Source of the DNA: Clostridia bacterium
Lineage (GTDB): Bacteria > Bacillota > Clostridia > Oscillospirales > Acutalibacteraceae
Reading direction: 5' to 3'
DNA length: 64,000 nucleotides
Assembly (NCBI GenBank): GCA_017516315.1
Contig: JAFXDE010000046.1
Location: forward strand, 42,868 to 106,867
Made by a program: the position numbers and the translations under genes. Shown here in pieces: positions 17,103 through 24,872 of this stretch (positions within the stretch are counted from its first letter, which is position 1; each line of letters begins with the position of its first letter). The notes below the pieces were generated by a model, which was given only the letters and a program-made list of their open reading frames with translations, was not told where the DNA came from and searched no databases.

Positions 17103-17765
17103 TTAAAATAATTTACTTTGTAATTCAAGAGGAAAAATTTCTTTTCCGCTTTTTTTCAGCTGCTCGTAAAGCTTCTTTTCACAGCTCGTAAACAGCAAAG
17201 GAAGACCGCTAAGCTCAGAAAGCTTTTCCGCCTCGGAAAAAGTAGAAATCACATCTTCTCCATCCGTAGCCTCACCCAAATTCGAATTATTTACTATAGA
17301 AGTAAATCTGAGCGAGGATGCAGCCTCTATTTCCTTCATTACCTCAAAGGCTTCTTCCGCCTTTCGTGTGAGAGGACGGAAGAAATTAGCAACGAAGACC
17401 ATTTCGTAATCGCCTTCCTCACGGATAAAGGGCGCAAATCTACCCAAAGCGACAGCACCTGCATCGTCACCGCCGATATCCATAACTGCACGGTATCTTT
17501 TATCGTTTACAGCACGGTACATATCCTTAGGCAAGGAGGGAATGTCAAGATTTGTATTGGCAAATTCGGAGCAAATTAGCTCTATCCCCTTTTCGGAAAG
17601 CTCTCTTTCACTGTCCTTAGTACGGAAGTAAGGATTAACTATGTCGAGATCAGCGATAAGAACGGGAAAGCCTTCTCTCTTAAGCTTAATCGCATAGTTG
17701 ACGGCAATATTTGTTTTACCGCTTCCGTAATGACCTGCAAAAAGAATTATTCGTTTGTTTGTCAT
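17103..17765 (-). CDS. P-loop ATPase of unknown function, in the vor operon
   Basis: A soluble 220-residue protein with an N-terminal Walker A (FAGHYGSGKTN), a LIADLDIVNPYFRT segment like the MinD/ParA/SIMIBI group, and DIGGDDAGAVALGRFA in mid-protein. It has no membrane segment or DNA-binding domain. It sits between the acyl-CoA ligase and vorD, so a maturation, cofactor-loading or regulatory role for the oxidoreductase is possible, but that is only inferred from position. AAAGG lies ten bases before the ATG. A promoter-like element at 17781-17809 stands directly upstream. Confidence 0.75.
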   Translation of the reverse strand: MTNKRIILFAGHYGSGKTNIAVNYAIKLKREGFPVLIADLDIVNPYFRTKDSERELSEKGIELICSEFANTNLDIPSLPKDMYRAVNDKRYRAVMDIGGDDAGAVALGRFAPFIREEGDYEMVFVANFFRPLTRKAEEAFEVMKEIEAASSLRFTSIVNNSNLGEATDGEDVISTFSEAEKLSELSGLPLLFTSCEKKLYEQLKKSGKEIFPLELQSKLF

Positions 17766-17780
17766 AACAACATAACCTTT

Positions 17781-17809
17781 ATTATATTACAATTATTAAT
17801 GCTTTTCAA
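17781..17809 (-). promoter_or_regulatory. Possible internal promoter before the ATPase-vor-ilvE genes
   Basis: Minus-strand TTGAAA (17804-17809) and TATAAT (17781-17786) have a 17-base spacer. Its predicted start point would be only ~10 bases before the ATG and after the AAAGG site, so transcripts would be nearly leaderless. It may allow vor-ilvE expression independent of the T-box, or may be a chance AT-rich match. Confidence 0.4.
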
Positions 17810-17826
17810 TATTTTACAGGAAAATA

Positions 17827-20097
17827 TTAAAGTTTATTTCTCTGAATCTTACCGCTGATTGTTTTGGGAAGCTCATCGCGGAAGACAACGATTCTGGGAT
17901 ACTTATAAGGAGCAGTATTCATCTTGACATAGTTCTGAATTTCCTTTTTAAGCTCCTCTGTAGGCTCTGTTCCCTTTGTAAGAACGATGCTTGCCTTAAC
18001 TACCTGGCCTCTGATTTCATCGGGAGCAGCAGAAACACCGCATTCGAGAACATAAGGAAGCTCCATAATAACATTTTCGATTTCGAAGGGTCCGATTCTG
18101 TAGCCCGATGATTTGATAACATCATCGATACGGCTTACATACCAATAGTAACCGTCTTCATCACACCAAGCCGTGTCACCGGTATGATACATATCGTCAT
18201 ACCATACTTCGTCAGTTTTATCCTGGGCGTTATAATAGCCCTTGAAGAGACCGCAGGGAATCTTTTTATCGGTTCTGACTACGATTTCACCCGTCTCGCC
18301 TATGGGACATTCATTTCCGTCCGGGTCAACGATAGCTATATCATAGCAAGGAACAGGCTTGCCCATAGCGCCCGGCTTGGGAGTAGTACCGACAAGGTTC
18401 GCAATAGTAAGGGTGGTTTCAGTCTGTCCGAAGCCTTCCATAATTACGAGGCCTGTAGCCTTATGGAACTGGTGGAATACCTCGGGGTTAAGCGCCTCAC
18501 CTGCAGTAGTTGCATATCTTATGGAAGAAAGATCATATTTGGAAAGGTCTTCCTTAATGAGCATTCTGTACATCGTGGGAGGAGCACAGAAGGTAGTAAT
18601 CTGATACTTGGCGAACATCGGAAGAATATCAGATGCATCGAATCGGTCAAAGTCATAGGTGAAAACTGCACCTTCGCACATCCACTGACCATAGAACTTG
18701 CCCCATAAAGCCTTTCCCCAGCCTGTATCAGAAATGGTAAGATGCAAATCGTTGGGCTTTATCGAGTGCCAATATTTAGCAGTAATAAAGTGACCGAGAG
18801 CGTACTTGTAGGAGTGAGCTGCGATTTTAGGGTAACCCGTAGTTCCCGAGGTAAAGAACATAAGCATCGTATCATCACCGCAGGGGCTGTCGGAGTTTCT
18901 GTCATATATGCTTCTGAAAAGCTTGTATTCCTTATCGAAGTTATGCCAGCCGTCTCTGTCGGCGCCGACAATAATTCTGTGTTTGAGACCGTCATACTTT
19001 TCTGCTGCTTTTTCTATCTGAGCAGAGGTCTGTCCGTCAGCGGTGCAGATAATACCGGAAACACCAGCTGCTTCAAATCTGTATTCATAGTCATGCTCAA
19101 CAAGCTGATTTGTGGCAGGAATGATAATAGCACCGATTTTATGAAGTGCAAGTGCACAAATCCAGAACTGATAGTGACGCTTAAGGACAAGCATAACTCT
19201 GTCGCCCTTTTTGATGCCGAGGCTGATAAAATAGTTAGCCGCACGGGCAGATTCCTTTTTCATATCGTTATAAGTGAATCTTCTTTCAGTCTTGTCACCC
19301 GAAATATGAAGCATGGCAAGCTTATCAGGGTACTTATCAGCTACAGCGTCAACTACATCAAAGGCAAAGTTGAATTCATCCTCGTTCTTATAATCGAGCT
19401 TAGTGAGAACTCCCTTTTCGTTCTCCTCGGTTTCGATAAACTTCTTAACAACAAGCTCATGCGAAACCTTAGTGGAAGAAAGATTTTCCTCAGCTTCGGT
19501 TTTTATAACGTTTTCTTCACCGGCTACTACGACGGCGATAAAGGTGCAATCCTTACCGTCCACTGCAATCATACCGTGAGGTGTAGAGCTATTGTAGTAT
19601 ATACTGTCGCCTTCACCGAGAATCTCAGTGTGATTACCGACTCTGACCTTAAGCTTACCTGAAAGAACATAGTCAAATTCCTGACCGCTGTGTGTCATTG
19701 TTTTGATAGGTTTGTCCTGAAGCTCTTCCTTGTAGTCATATTTGGCGAGATAGGGCTCAGCAAGCTTCTTTCTGAAAAGAAGGGCGAGATGGTTAATTTC
19801 GATACCGTCTTCCTTTGAAGTGATTTTGCCCTGGTCCTTACGGGTTACAACATAAGACGAAAGGTTACTGCTTCGGCCTTCGAGAAGGTCGGTTTTGCCT
19901 ATATTGAAAACCTTCGCACATTTGTGAATGAAGGAGAAGGGAAAATCAGCGGTACCCTGCTCATAGGAAATATACTGTTCGACACTGATATCCACCTTAT
20001 CAGCCATTTCCTCAGGTGTATAGCCTGCAATTTCTCGCATTTCCTTGATTCGGAAAGCAACTTCTTTAAGCTCATTATTCATTTTATTAAGTTCCAT
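17827..20097 (-). CDS. XRE-HTH + cupin + AMP-forming acyl-CoA ligase fusion
   Basis: A 756-residue three-part protein. Residues ~8-70 are an XRE-type helix-turn-helix (IKEMREIAGYTPEEMADKVD). About 110-210 is a cupin (SGQEFDYVLSGKLKVRVG, then GEGDSIYYNSSTPHG). The rest is an ANL-family ligase with P-loop FFTSGTTGYPK, GFGQTETT, YHTGDTAW, SGYRIGPFEIE and the C-terminal catalytic lysine in PKTISGKIQRNKL. It resembles medium/short-chain acyl-CoA synthetases (acid + ATP + CoA to acyl-CoA). With vor and ilvE downstream, a branched short-chain acid such as 2-methylbutyrate or isobutyrate is the likely substrate (inference). HTH plus cupin is the layout of small-molecule-sensing repressors, so the enzyme may also regulate. 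AAGGAG precedes the ATG. A T-box leader lies upstream. Confidence 0.88.
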   Translation of the reverse strand: MELNKMNNELKEVAFRIKEMREIAGYTPEEMADKVDISVEQYISYEQGTADFPFSFIHKCAKVFNIGKTDLLEGRSSNLSSYVVTRKDQGKITSKEDGIEINHLALLFRKKLAEPYLAKYDYKEELQDKPIKTMTHSGQEFDYVLSGKLKVRVGNHTEILGEGDSIYYNSSTPHGMIAVDGKDCTFIAVVVAGEENVIKTEAEENLSSTKVSHELVVKKFIETEENEKGVLTKLDYKNEDEFNFAFDVVDAVADKYPDKLAMLHISGDKTERRFTYNDMKKESARAANYFISLGIKKGDRVMLVLKRHYQFWICALALHKIGAIIIPATNQLVEHDYEYRFEAAGVSGIICTADGQTSAQIEKAAEKYDGLKHRIIVGADRDGWHNFDKEYKLFRSIYDRNSDSPCGDDTMLMFFTSGTTGYPKIAAHSYKYALGHFITAKYWHSIKPNDLHLTISDTGWGKALWGKFYGQWMCEGAVFTYDFDRFDASDILPMFAKYQITTFCAPPTMYRMLIKEDLSKYDLSSIRYATTAGEALNPEVFHQFHKATGLVIMEGFGQTETTLTIANLVGTTPKPGAMGKPVPCYDIAIVDPDGNECPIGETGEIVVRTDKKIPCGLFKGYYNAQDKTDEVWYDDMYHTGDTAWCDEDGYYWYVSRIDDVIKSSGYRIGPFEIENVIMELPYVLECGVSAAPDEIRGQVVKASIVLTKGTEPTEELKKEIQNYVKMNTAPYKYPRIVVFRDELPKTISGKIQRNKL

Positions 20098-20126
20098 AAA
20101 TCTGTCTCCTTAATAATTATTTTTTC

Positions 20127-20395
20127 AAAAATAAAAACCCGTCTCAAAGAAAACTTTGAGACGAGTATAATCACAATACCCGCGGTACCACTCAAATTGC
20201 GGAAGGTCCGCCCCTTCAAGCTCTGACAAGCTCTATGCACTGACGTAGCATTCACGGAAAGAACTACTGCTGTTTCGCCCTTTCGGCTCAGAAGTGATGG
20301 GATCCGAAATTTCACATTACCGACCTTCCAGCACCGTCGGCTCTCTGTTAATGCTCCCTTTCATCCGTCTTCGTCATAGCCTTTATATTTAATTT
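20127..20395 (-). promoter_or_regulatory. T-box leader, specifier AUC (isoleucine)
   Basis: On the minus strand the conserved T-box GAGTGGTACCGCGGG lies at 20179-20193. It is followed by a 10-bp terminator stem (CGTCTCAAAG / CTTTGAGACG) at 20140-20163 and a T-rich run. Stem I shows AGAGAG, the apical GGTGCTGGAAGG region, and a lower helix GAAG/CUUC. In the specifier loop the codon immediately before the A and lower helix is AUC (20296-20298), giving isoleucine. The T-box UGGU would pair with an ACCA tRNA end having A73, as tRNA-Ile has. Uncharged tRNA-Ile would therefore switch on the acyl-CoA ligase/vor/ilvE operon. The T-box itself is certain; the specifier is my structural reading. Confidence 0.88.
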
Positions 20396-20401
20396 GAAAA
20401 G

Positions 20402-20430
20402 ATTTTAACACTTTAAAATGTCTTTGTCAA
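20402..20430 (-). promoter_or_regulatory. Promoter of the T-box operon
   Basis: Minus-strand TTGACA (20425-20430) and TAAAAT (20402-20407), spacer 17, place the transcription start near 20395, just before stem I of the T-box. Confidence 0.8.
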
Positions 20431-20456
20431 TATTATTATTAAAAAAAATCTAAGAA

Positions 20457-21275
20457 TCAGAAAATTTTCTTTTTATCTATACCGAAAAGTCTGACTGCAT
20501 TTCCGTAAAGAATTTTTTCGGTTTCTTCCTCGTAAAGTTCGAGGCCGCTGAAAAACTCAAGCTCATTCTCATATCGCCACATCGGAAAATCGGTAGCAAA
20601 TAAAACCTTATCAGCGCCGTATGCCCTTATAAATGATTTCGCCTTTTCGGGGGTAAGCGAATAAAAAGAGGAGGAGCAATCCACATAAAAGTTCGGGTAT
20701 TTCGAAAGCTTTTCTACAGCTTCATCCCAAACAGACCAACCGCCGAAATGCGCTCCTATAACAGTCAGCTCGGGATATTTTTCGAGAATTCGAGCCATTC
20801 TGTCGGGATTAGAAAAATCGTATCTGTAGTCACCTGTATGTAAAAGAACAGGAACCTTACCCGAGCACAGCTGATAAATACGCTCACAACGCTCGTCATC
20901 AATCGCTATTTTCTGAAAATCCGCATGAAGCTTGACACCCTTTAAGCCCAGCTCTGTCAAATGAGCAAAATCCTCTTCCATATTGTCGGAATCGGGGTGA
21001 AGAGAGCCGAGACCCGTCATCATACCACAGCTGTTTTTTACCGTATCGGCAATAAACGAGTTAATCGACTTAACCTGACACGGCGTAGTAGCGACGGAAA
21101 AAACAATAAAATGCTTTACACCGTTTTCAGCTCCTTTTTCAATCAGAGTCGATTTTCTGCCGTCATAGGTCATATCAATATCATAGAAATTCCCTATATT
21201 CTCTACAGCCTTATCGGCTATCTTGTCCGGATAAATATGACAGTGGCAGTCAATTATAGGATAATTCAGTTTCAA
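20457..21275 (-). CDS. Amidohydrolase-family TIM-barrel hydrolase
   Basis: A 272-residue metal-dependent hydrolase of the Amidohydro_2 type. The N-terminal IDCHCHIYP supplies two metal histidines. VKLHADFQ lies near residue 130, LLHTGDY near 158, IGAHFGGWS near 186 and LFATDFPMW near 238 complete the site. The family spans decarboxylases and hydrolases, and the substrate cannot be read. The start is TTG at 21275 with AAAAGAG seven bases upstream; no ATG fits the conserved N-terminus. It follows upp in the same direction. Confidence 0.82.
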   Translation of the reverse strand: MKLNYPIIDCHCHIYPDKIADKAVENIGNFYDIDMTYDGRKSTLIEKGAENGVKHFIVFSVATTPCQVKSINSFIADTVKNSCGMMTGLGSLHPDSDNMEEDFAHLTELGLKGVKLHADFQKIAIDDERCERIYQLCSGKVPVLLHTGDYRYDFSNPDRMARILEKYPELTVIGAHFGGWSVWDEAVEKLSKYPNFYVDCSSSFYSLTPEKAKSFIRAYGADKVLFATDFPMWRYENELEFFSGLELYEEETEKILYGNAVRLFGIDKKKIF

Positions 21276-21308
21276 TTTATCACTCTTTTCTGATTCTATG
21301 CAACTATT

Positions 21309-21333
21309 AAGGCATCCCCGAAGAAGATGCCTT
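21309..21333. terminator. Hairpin between upp and the amidohydrolase gene
   Basis: An 8-bp stem AAGGCATC / GATGCCTT follows the upp stop. The minus-strand tract after it is only TTAATAGTT, so termination may be partial. Confidence 0.5.
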
Positions 21334-21341
21334 AAATAAAT

Positions 21342-21974
21342 TTATTTGGTACCGAAAATTCTGTCGCCTGCATCACCGAGGCCGGGTACGATGTAGCCCT
21401 TTTCGTTAAGCTTTTCGTCGAGAGCCGCACAGTAAACATGGACATCGGGATGAGCCTTGGTAAAGGCTTCTATTCCCTCGGGTGCAGCGATTATGCACAT
21501 AAATTTGATTGAACGGGGATGTCTGAGCTTAATCTGAGAAACAGCATCGATTCCGGAGCCGCCTGTAGCGAGCATAGGATCGACGACAAATACATCTCTT
21601 TCTCCTATATCTTTAGGCAGCTTACAGTAATACTCGACAGGAGTGAGAGTCTCTTCGTCTCTGTAAAGACCTATATGACCTATGCGGGCAGAAGGAACCA
21701 AAGAAAGGATACCCTCGACCATACCGAGGCCTGCACGAAGAATGGGAACGATAGCGAGCTTTTTACCGCAGATATGCTTTGCAGTCATTTTACATATAGG
21801 AGTTTCGATTTCGACGTCCTCCACAGGTAAATCTCTCGTAGCCTCATAGCCCATAAGAGTAGCTATCTCAGAAACAAGCGCTCTGAAATCCTTTGAGCTT
21901 GTATCTTTATTACGAAGAATAGAGAGCTTATGCTGAATCAACGGATGGTCAAAAATTGTTACATTGCTGTTCAT
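21342..21974 (-). CDS. upp: Uracil phosphoribosyltransferase
   Basis: A 210-residue salvage enzyme making UMP from uracil and PRPP. The typical N-terminal [18 protein letters not shown], the PRPP loop [14 protein letters not shown] near residue 133, and the C-terminal [14 protein letters not shown] are all present. It has its own promoter upstream at 22014-22041. Confidence 0.97.
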   Translation of the reverse strand: MNSNVTIFDHPLIQHKLSILRNKDTSSKDFRALVSEIATLMGYEATRDLPVEDVEIETPICKMTAKHICGKKLAIVPILRAGLGMVEGILSLVPSARIGHIGLYRDEETLTPVEYYCKLPKDIGERDVFVVDPMLATGGSGIDAVSQIKLRHPRSIKFMCIIAAPEGIEAFTKAHPDVHVYCAALDEKLNEKGYIVPGLGDAGDRIFGTK

Positions 21975-22013
21975 TTAAAAAATCCTTCTTTCCTACATAT
22001 TTTCTTCAAGAAT

Positions 22014-22041
22014 ATTATACACTTAAAATCAAATAAATCAA
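22014..22041 (-). promoter_or_regulatory. Promoter of upp
   Basis: Minus-strand TTGATT (22036-22041) and an extended -10 TGTATAAT (hexamer 22014-22019) are 16 bases apart, about 40 bases before upp. Confidence 0.6.
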
Positions 22042-22067
22042 GATTTTAAATTTAAATATTTTATGCT

Positions 22068-22107
22068 TATAAAAAATCAGAGCTTATCCGTAAGACTCGC
22101 TCTGATT
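22068..22107 (-). terminator. Intrinsic terminator after the DUF3021 gene
   Basis: The 9-bp stem AATCAGAGC / GCTCTGATT (22075-22083 with 22099-22107) is followed on the minus strand by TTTTTATA. Confidence 0.75.
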
Positions 22108-22158
22108 CGCGCTGAAATAATTTAAAATCCCTTTAATATAAAACGAAAGTACATTTGA

Positions 22159-22602
22159 TTATTGTTCACCTGTGTTTTTCTGCTTTTCCTTAAGCATTTT
22201 ATTTAACTGCTTAGTTTTTCTCGTTGTTACTGAATAGATTATTATCCAAATTATCAGATAACCAATAACAAATATGCCCGAAAATACCAAAACAGGCATC
22301 ATCCCCCATTCAAGCCAATTATTCACAATATAGGTTACAAGATAACTGATATACAGAACAACGCCGTGAATAAGAATCGAAACCATAAGAGGTAATCTTT
22401 CTATCTGATAAAAAGCATTCATACCGCCGGCTATAAATGCCAGCAGAGCTACAGAAAAGATGCCGATACAGACCTGATTTACAGTAAGTGTATGAACATC
22501 TGAAGTTCGCTGTAATATCAGATATACTATTCCTAAAATTACAGGACCAATGCCGCAGGCTGTCAGACCGCGACGGATAAATTCGTAAATGAAGCTTTTC
22601 AT
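22159..22602 (-). CDS. DUF3021 family membrane protein
   Basis: A 147-residue protein with four hydrophobic segments (about residues 15-30, 45-62, 72-92, 100-122) and a basic, lysine-rich C-terminus. This family is typically encoded next to a LytTR DNA-binding protein, as here, where its ATG overlaps the LytTR stop. In known pairs the membrane protein is thought to modulate the LytTR regulator. Last gene of the ABC-LytTR operon. Confidence 0.8.
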   Translation of the reverse strand: MKSFIYEFIRRGLTACGIGPVILGIVYLILQRTSDVHTLTVNQVCIGIFSVALLAFIAGGMNAFYQIERLPLMVSILIHGVVLYISYLVTYIVNNWLEWGMMPVLVFSGIFVIGYLIIWIIIYSVTTRKTKQLNKMLKEKQKNTGEQ

Positions 22603-23042
22603 GCTCTTTCGTACCTCCTTTTGATTTGTGAAAAACAGCGTCTGGAAACATAATCACGGTAACCGCATTTAAAAACTGCGTCTACACCGCCGCTGAACAC
22701 CGCATCAAATCGCAGAATACGGTGCTCATTGGCGAGAGTGGATTTGTTAATCCGTATAAAATAAGAAGGCAGTATATTCTCAAGCTCACGAAGTCTGTCC
22801 TTCAGCAAAAAACGCTTACCGTCAGTGTCAATGGCTACCACCTTTTTATCAATCACGGTAATACATTCTACATCTGAGAATAAAAGCTTTTTCATCTCGT
22901 CCTCTCTGTAACCGATAATACTGTCCGGTCCCGAGTAGCTGCAGACAAGGTTTTCTATCTGTTCAGTAAGAGAAGACGGAGCGTGAACTTTCGCAATTAT
23001 TTCTTCATCAGAATTTTTATCAATAATCAGTTTGTATTTCAT
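22599..23042 (-). CDS. LytTR-domain transcriptional regulator
   Basis: A 147-residue regulator without a receiver domain. The C-terminal two thirds carry a LytTR DNA-binding domain (IDKKVVAIDTDGKRFLLKDR, then YFIRINKSTLANEHRI). Overlap with the following DUF3021 gene and closeness to an ABC exporter upstream suggest it controls this operon. No direct-repeat LytTR sites were confidently found. Confidence 0.88.
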   Translation of the reverse strand: MKYKLIIDKNSDEEIIAKVHAPSSLTEQIENLVCSYSGPDSIIGYREDEMKKLLFSDVECITVIDKKVVAIDTDGKRFLLKDRLRELENILPSYFIRINKSTLANEHRILRFDAVFSGGVDAVFKCGYRDYVSRRCFSQIKRRYERA

Positions 23043-23054
23043 AGAATCAGATCC

Positions 23055-23786
23055 TTATTGTTTTTTCATTTGTCTGAGAAAGCACAGCACGCTTATCAAA
23101 GAAACAAAGACAATGTAAAAAATTACAGGCAGAGAATGGCTTAAGGCAAGGTCAAATCTACCGTTAAGCAAAGCTTTTTCTGCTTCAACAGCGTGTACAA
23201 AAGGCAGAATTTCCGCTATTTTCTCAAAGCTGCCTCCGACTAAGCTCAAATCAAACCATACCCCCGAAAGCCACGCGGACAGATTAGTAAGCAAAGCACC
23301 GCAAATACCTCCGACCTGCTTGACGCCTAAAAGGCTTCCGAATAAAAGGCCTAAAGAAATATTGAATAATGCTATCGGTATTATTCCTATTATAGCATAA
23401 ATTATATTAACGCTGACTGTCAAGCCTAAAGGTATAGCAAACAGATAGCATATAACCGTCTGCCCGACAGCGACAGGTAAAAGCGGAAGCATATAACCAA
23501 GTATAAAATCGAAGGCTGTAAGAGGAGTCGTATATAATCTTTGTAAAAGTGCGCTTTCACGGTCTTTTGCCACTAAAGTCGCGGAAAAAAGCGCCATAAA
23601 GGATAAGCCGAATACGGTAATACCCGGTGTAAGTGTATTAATTTCAAAGAGATTAACCGGTACATTTGCCTGTATAGCACTGAGAAGAACAAGCAAGACT
23701 AACGGAAATCCTAAGCCAAAGAAAAGATTTACGGGGTCGCGCATAATCTCCTTGATATTTCTTTCAGCAAGCGTTAACATTCTCAT
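23055..23786 (-). CDS. ABC-2 type transporter permease
   Basis: A 243-residue permease with six predicted membrane segments: after NIKEIMRDPVNLFFGLGFPL at the N-terminus, one around 20-40, then clusters near 55-75, 95-125, 130-155, 160-185 and 215-235. It overlaps the ATPase gene by four bases and would form an exporter with it. Substrate is unknown (drug, lantibiotic or lipid are typical for this class). Confidence 0.88.
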   Translation of the reverse strand: MRMLTLAERNIKEIMRDPVNLFFGLGFPLVLLVLLSAIQANVPVNLFEINTLTPGITVFGLSFMALFSATLVAKDRESALLQRLYTTPLTAFDFILGYMLPLLPVAVGQTVICYLFAIPLGLTVSVNIIYAIIGIIPIALFNISLGLLFGSLLGVKQVGGICGALLTNLSAWLSGVWFDLSLVGGSFEKIAEILPFVHAVEAEKALLNGRFDLALSHSLPVIFYIVFVSLISVLCFLRQMKKQ

Positions 23787-24511
23787 CTGATTCCCTCCTT
23801 TACTACAGAAAGAAAGGCAGATTCCAATTCAGCCGTCCCGGTTTTAGCTTTCAATTCTTCTACAGTGCCTACCTCAAGCAGATTACCGTCTCTCATAATA
23901 CCTATACGGTCAGAAAGTGCTTCAGCCTCCTCCATATAATGTGTAGTAAGAATAATGGTAGATTTGCCCTTTAAAGACTTTATCGTATCCCAAAGCTCGT
24001 TTTTCGAAATAACATCCAGGCCGAGAGTAGGCTCATCCAGAAACAAAATTTGCGGCTCATTAATCAAAGCCATAGCGATACTGACACGGCGCATAAAGCC
24101 TCCCGACAGCTTTCCTGCCTTTCTGTTAATTACAGCTTCTAAGGATAACTGCTCTGTAAGCTCGTTTATTCTTGACTTTGATTTCACCTTCGAAAGCTTG
24201 TGAATTCCGCAAATCAGCTCAAGATTTTCTTTTACGGAAAGATTTGGTGCTACCGCGGTTTCCTGCGGCGATACACCTATCAGGCCCTTTACCCTTTCAG
24301 GCTCATCAATAATGCTGTTCCCTCCGAGAAAGGCATCTCCGCCTGTCGGCTTGGCTATGCAGGTCAGCATTTTAATAGTCGTGGTTTTTCCTGCACCGTT
24401 AACACCCAGCAGCGAAAACAATTCACCCTTATTAATTTCTAAATTAAGCTTGTTTACCGCTGTGAGGTTTTTGTATTGCTTTGTCAGATTAACTGTCCTA
24501 ATTTCTTGCAT
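23783..24511 (-). CDS. ABC transporter ATP-binding protein
   Basis: A 242-residue ABC ATPase with Walker A GVNGAGKTT near residue 38, signature LSGGFMRRVS near 137, Walker B ILFLDEPT near 157 and the H-loop LTTHYMEEAE. It is the first gene of a four-gene operon with a permease, a LytTR regulator and a DUF3021 protein. AAAGGAGG precedes the ATG. An export role (DrrA-like) is likely from family membership. Confidence 0.92.
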   Translation of the reverse strand: MQEIRTVNLTKQYKNLTAVNKLNLEINKGELFSLLGVNGAGKTTTIKMLTCIAKPTGGDAFLGGNSIIDEPERVKGLIGVSPQETAVAPNLSVKENLELICGIHKLSKVKSKSRINELTEQLSLEAVINRKAGKLSGGFMRRVSIAMALINEPQILFLDEPTLGLDVISKNELWDTIKSLKGKSTIILTTHYMEEAEALSDRIGIMRDGNLLEVGTVEELKAKTGTAELESAFLSVVKEGIR

Positions 24512-24631
24512 TTATGATAGCCTCCTTTTATTTTACAGCTTCATAATAGCAGAAACAAAAGAAATTTTGCAGATTTCCGGCTCTTCGGTTTGTTTCAGTA
24601 ACTAATCGGTAATCAGGCCATTTAAACATTA

Positions 24632-24667
24632 TAAAAAAATAAGAACCTACCGTAAGATAGGTTCTTT
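24632..24667 (-). terminator. Terminator after the initiator tRNA
   Basis: On the minus strand AAGAACCTA and TAGGTTCTT form a hairpin followed by ATTTTTTTAT, directly past the tRNA 3' end. Confidence 0.85.
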
Positions 24668-24671
24668 AAGC

Positions 24672-24748
24672 TGGTTGCGGAGACAGGATTTGAACCTGCA
24701 ACCTCCGGGTTATGAGCCCGACGAGCTACCGGGTTGCTCCACTCCGCG
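24672..24748 (-). tRNA. Initiator tRNA-fMet (CAT)
   Basis: A 77-nt tRNA including encoded CCA. The anticodon loop reads CTCATAA (anticodon CAT), with three G-C pairs in the stem below it (GGG/CCC), and the acceptor stem begins CGCGGAG against CTCCGCA, leaving the C1-A72 mismatch diagnostic of initiator tRNA. The 360-base non-coding stretch from 24512 to 24872 holds this tRNA, its promoter and its terminator, and I see nothing else in it. Confidence 0.96.
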
Positions 24749-24775
24749 ATATATCACTCTCTCAAGTGCTTAGTT

Positions 24776-24804
24776 ATTATAACAGATACACTTGAGAAAG
24801 TCAA
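24776..24804 (-). promoter_or_regulatory. Promoter of the initiator tRNA, bracketed by an inverted repeat
   Basis: Minus-strand TTGACT (24799-24804) and TATAAT (24776-24781) have a 17-base spacer. Two perfect 9-base inverted arms, TCTCAAGTG at 24760-24768 and CACTTGAGA at 24789-24797, lie on either side of the -10 box. Confidence 0.8.
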
Positions 24805-24872
24805 TAGCTTTTTTTGAATTTTTTGAGTTTTTTATTTCATTCTGTTAATATTATATGAGGACAGGAAGACTA

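Noticed and set aside
18184-19662. Long plus-strand open frames inside the acyl-CoA ligase gene
   Set aside because: The proteins lack domain signatures and start sites; they are antisense shadows of a conserved enzyme.
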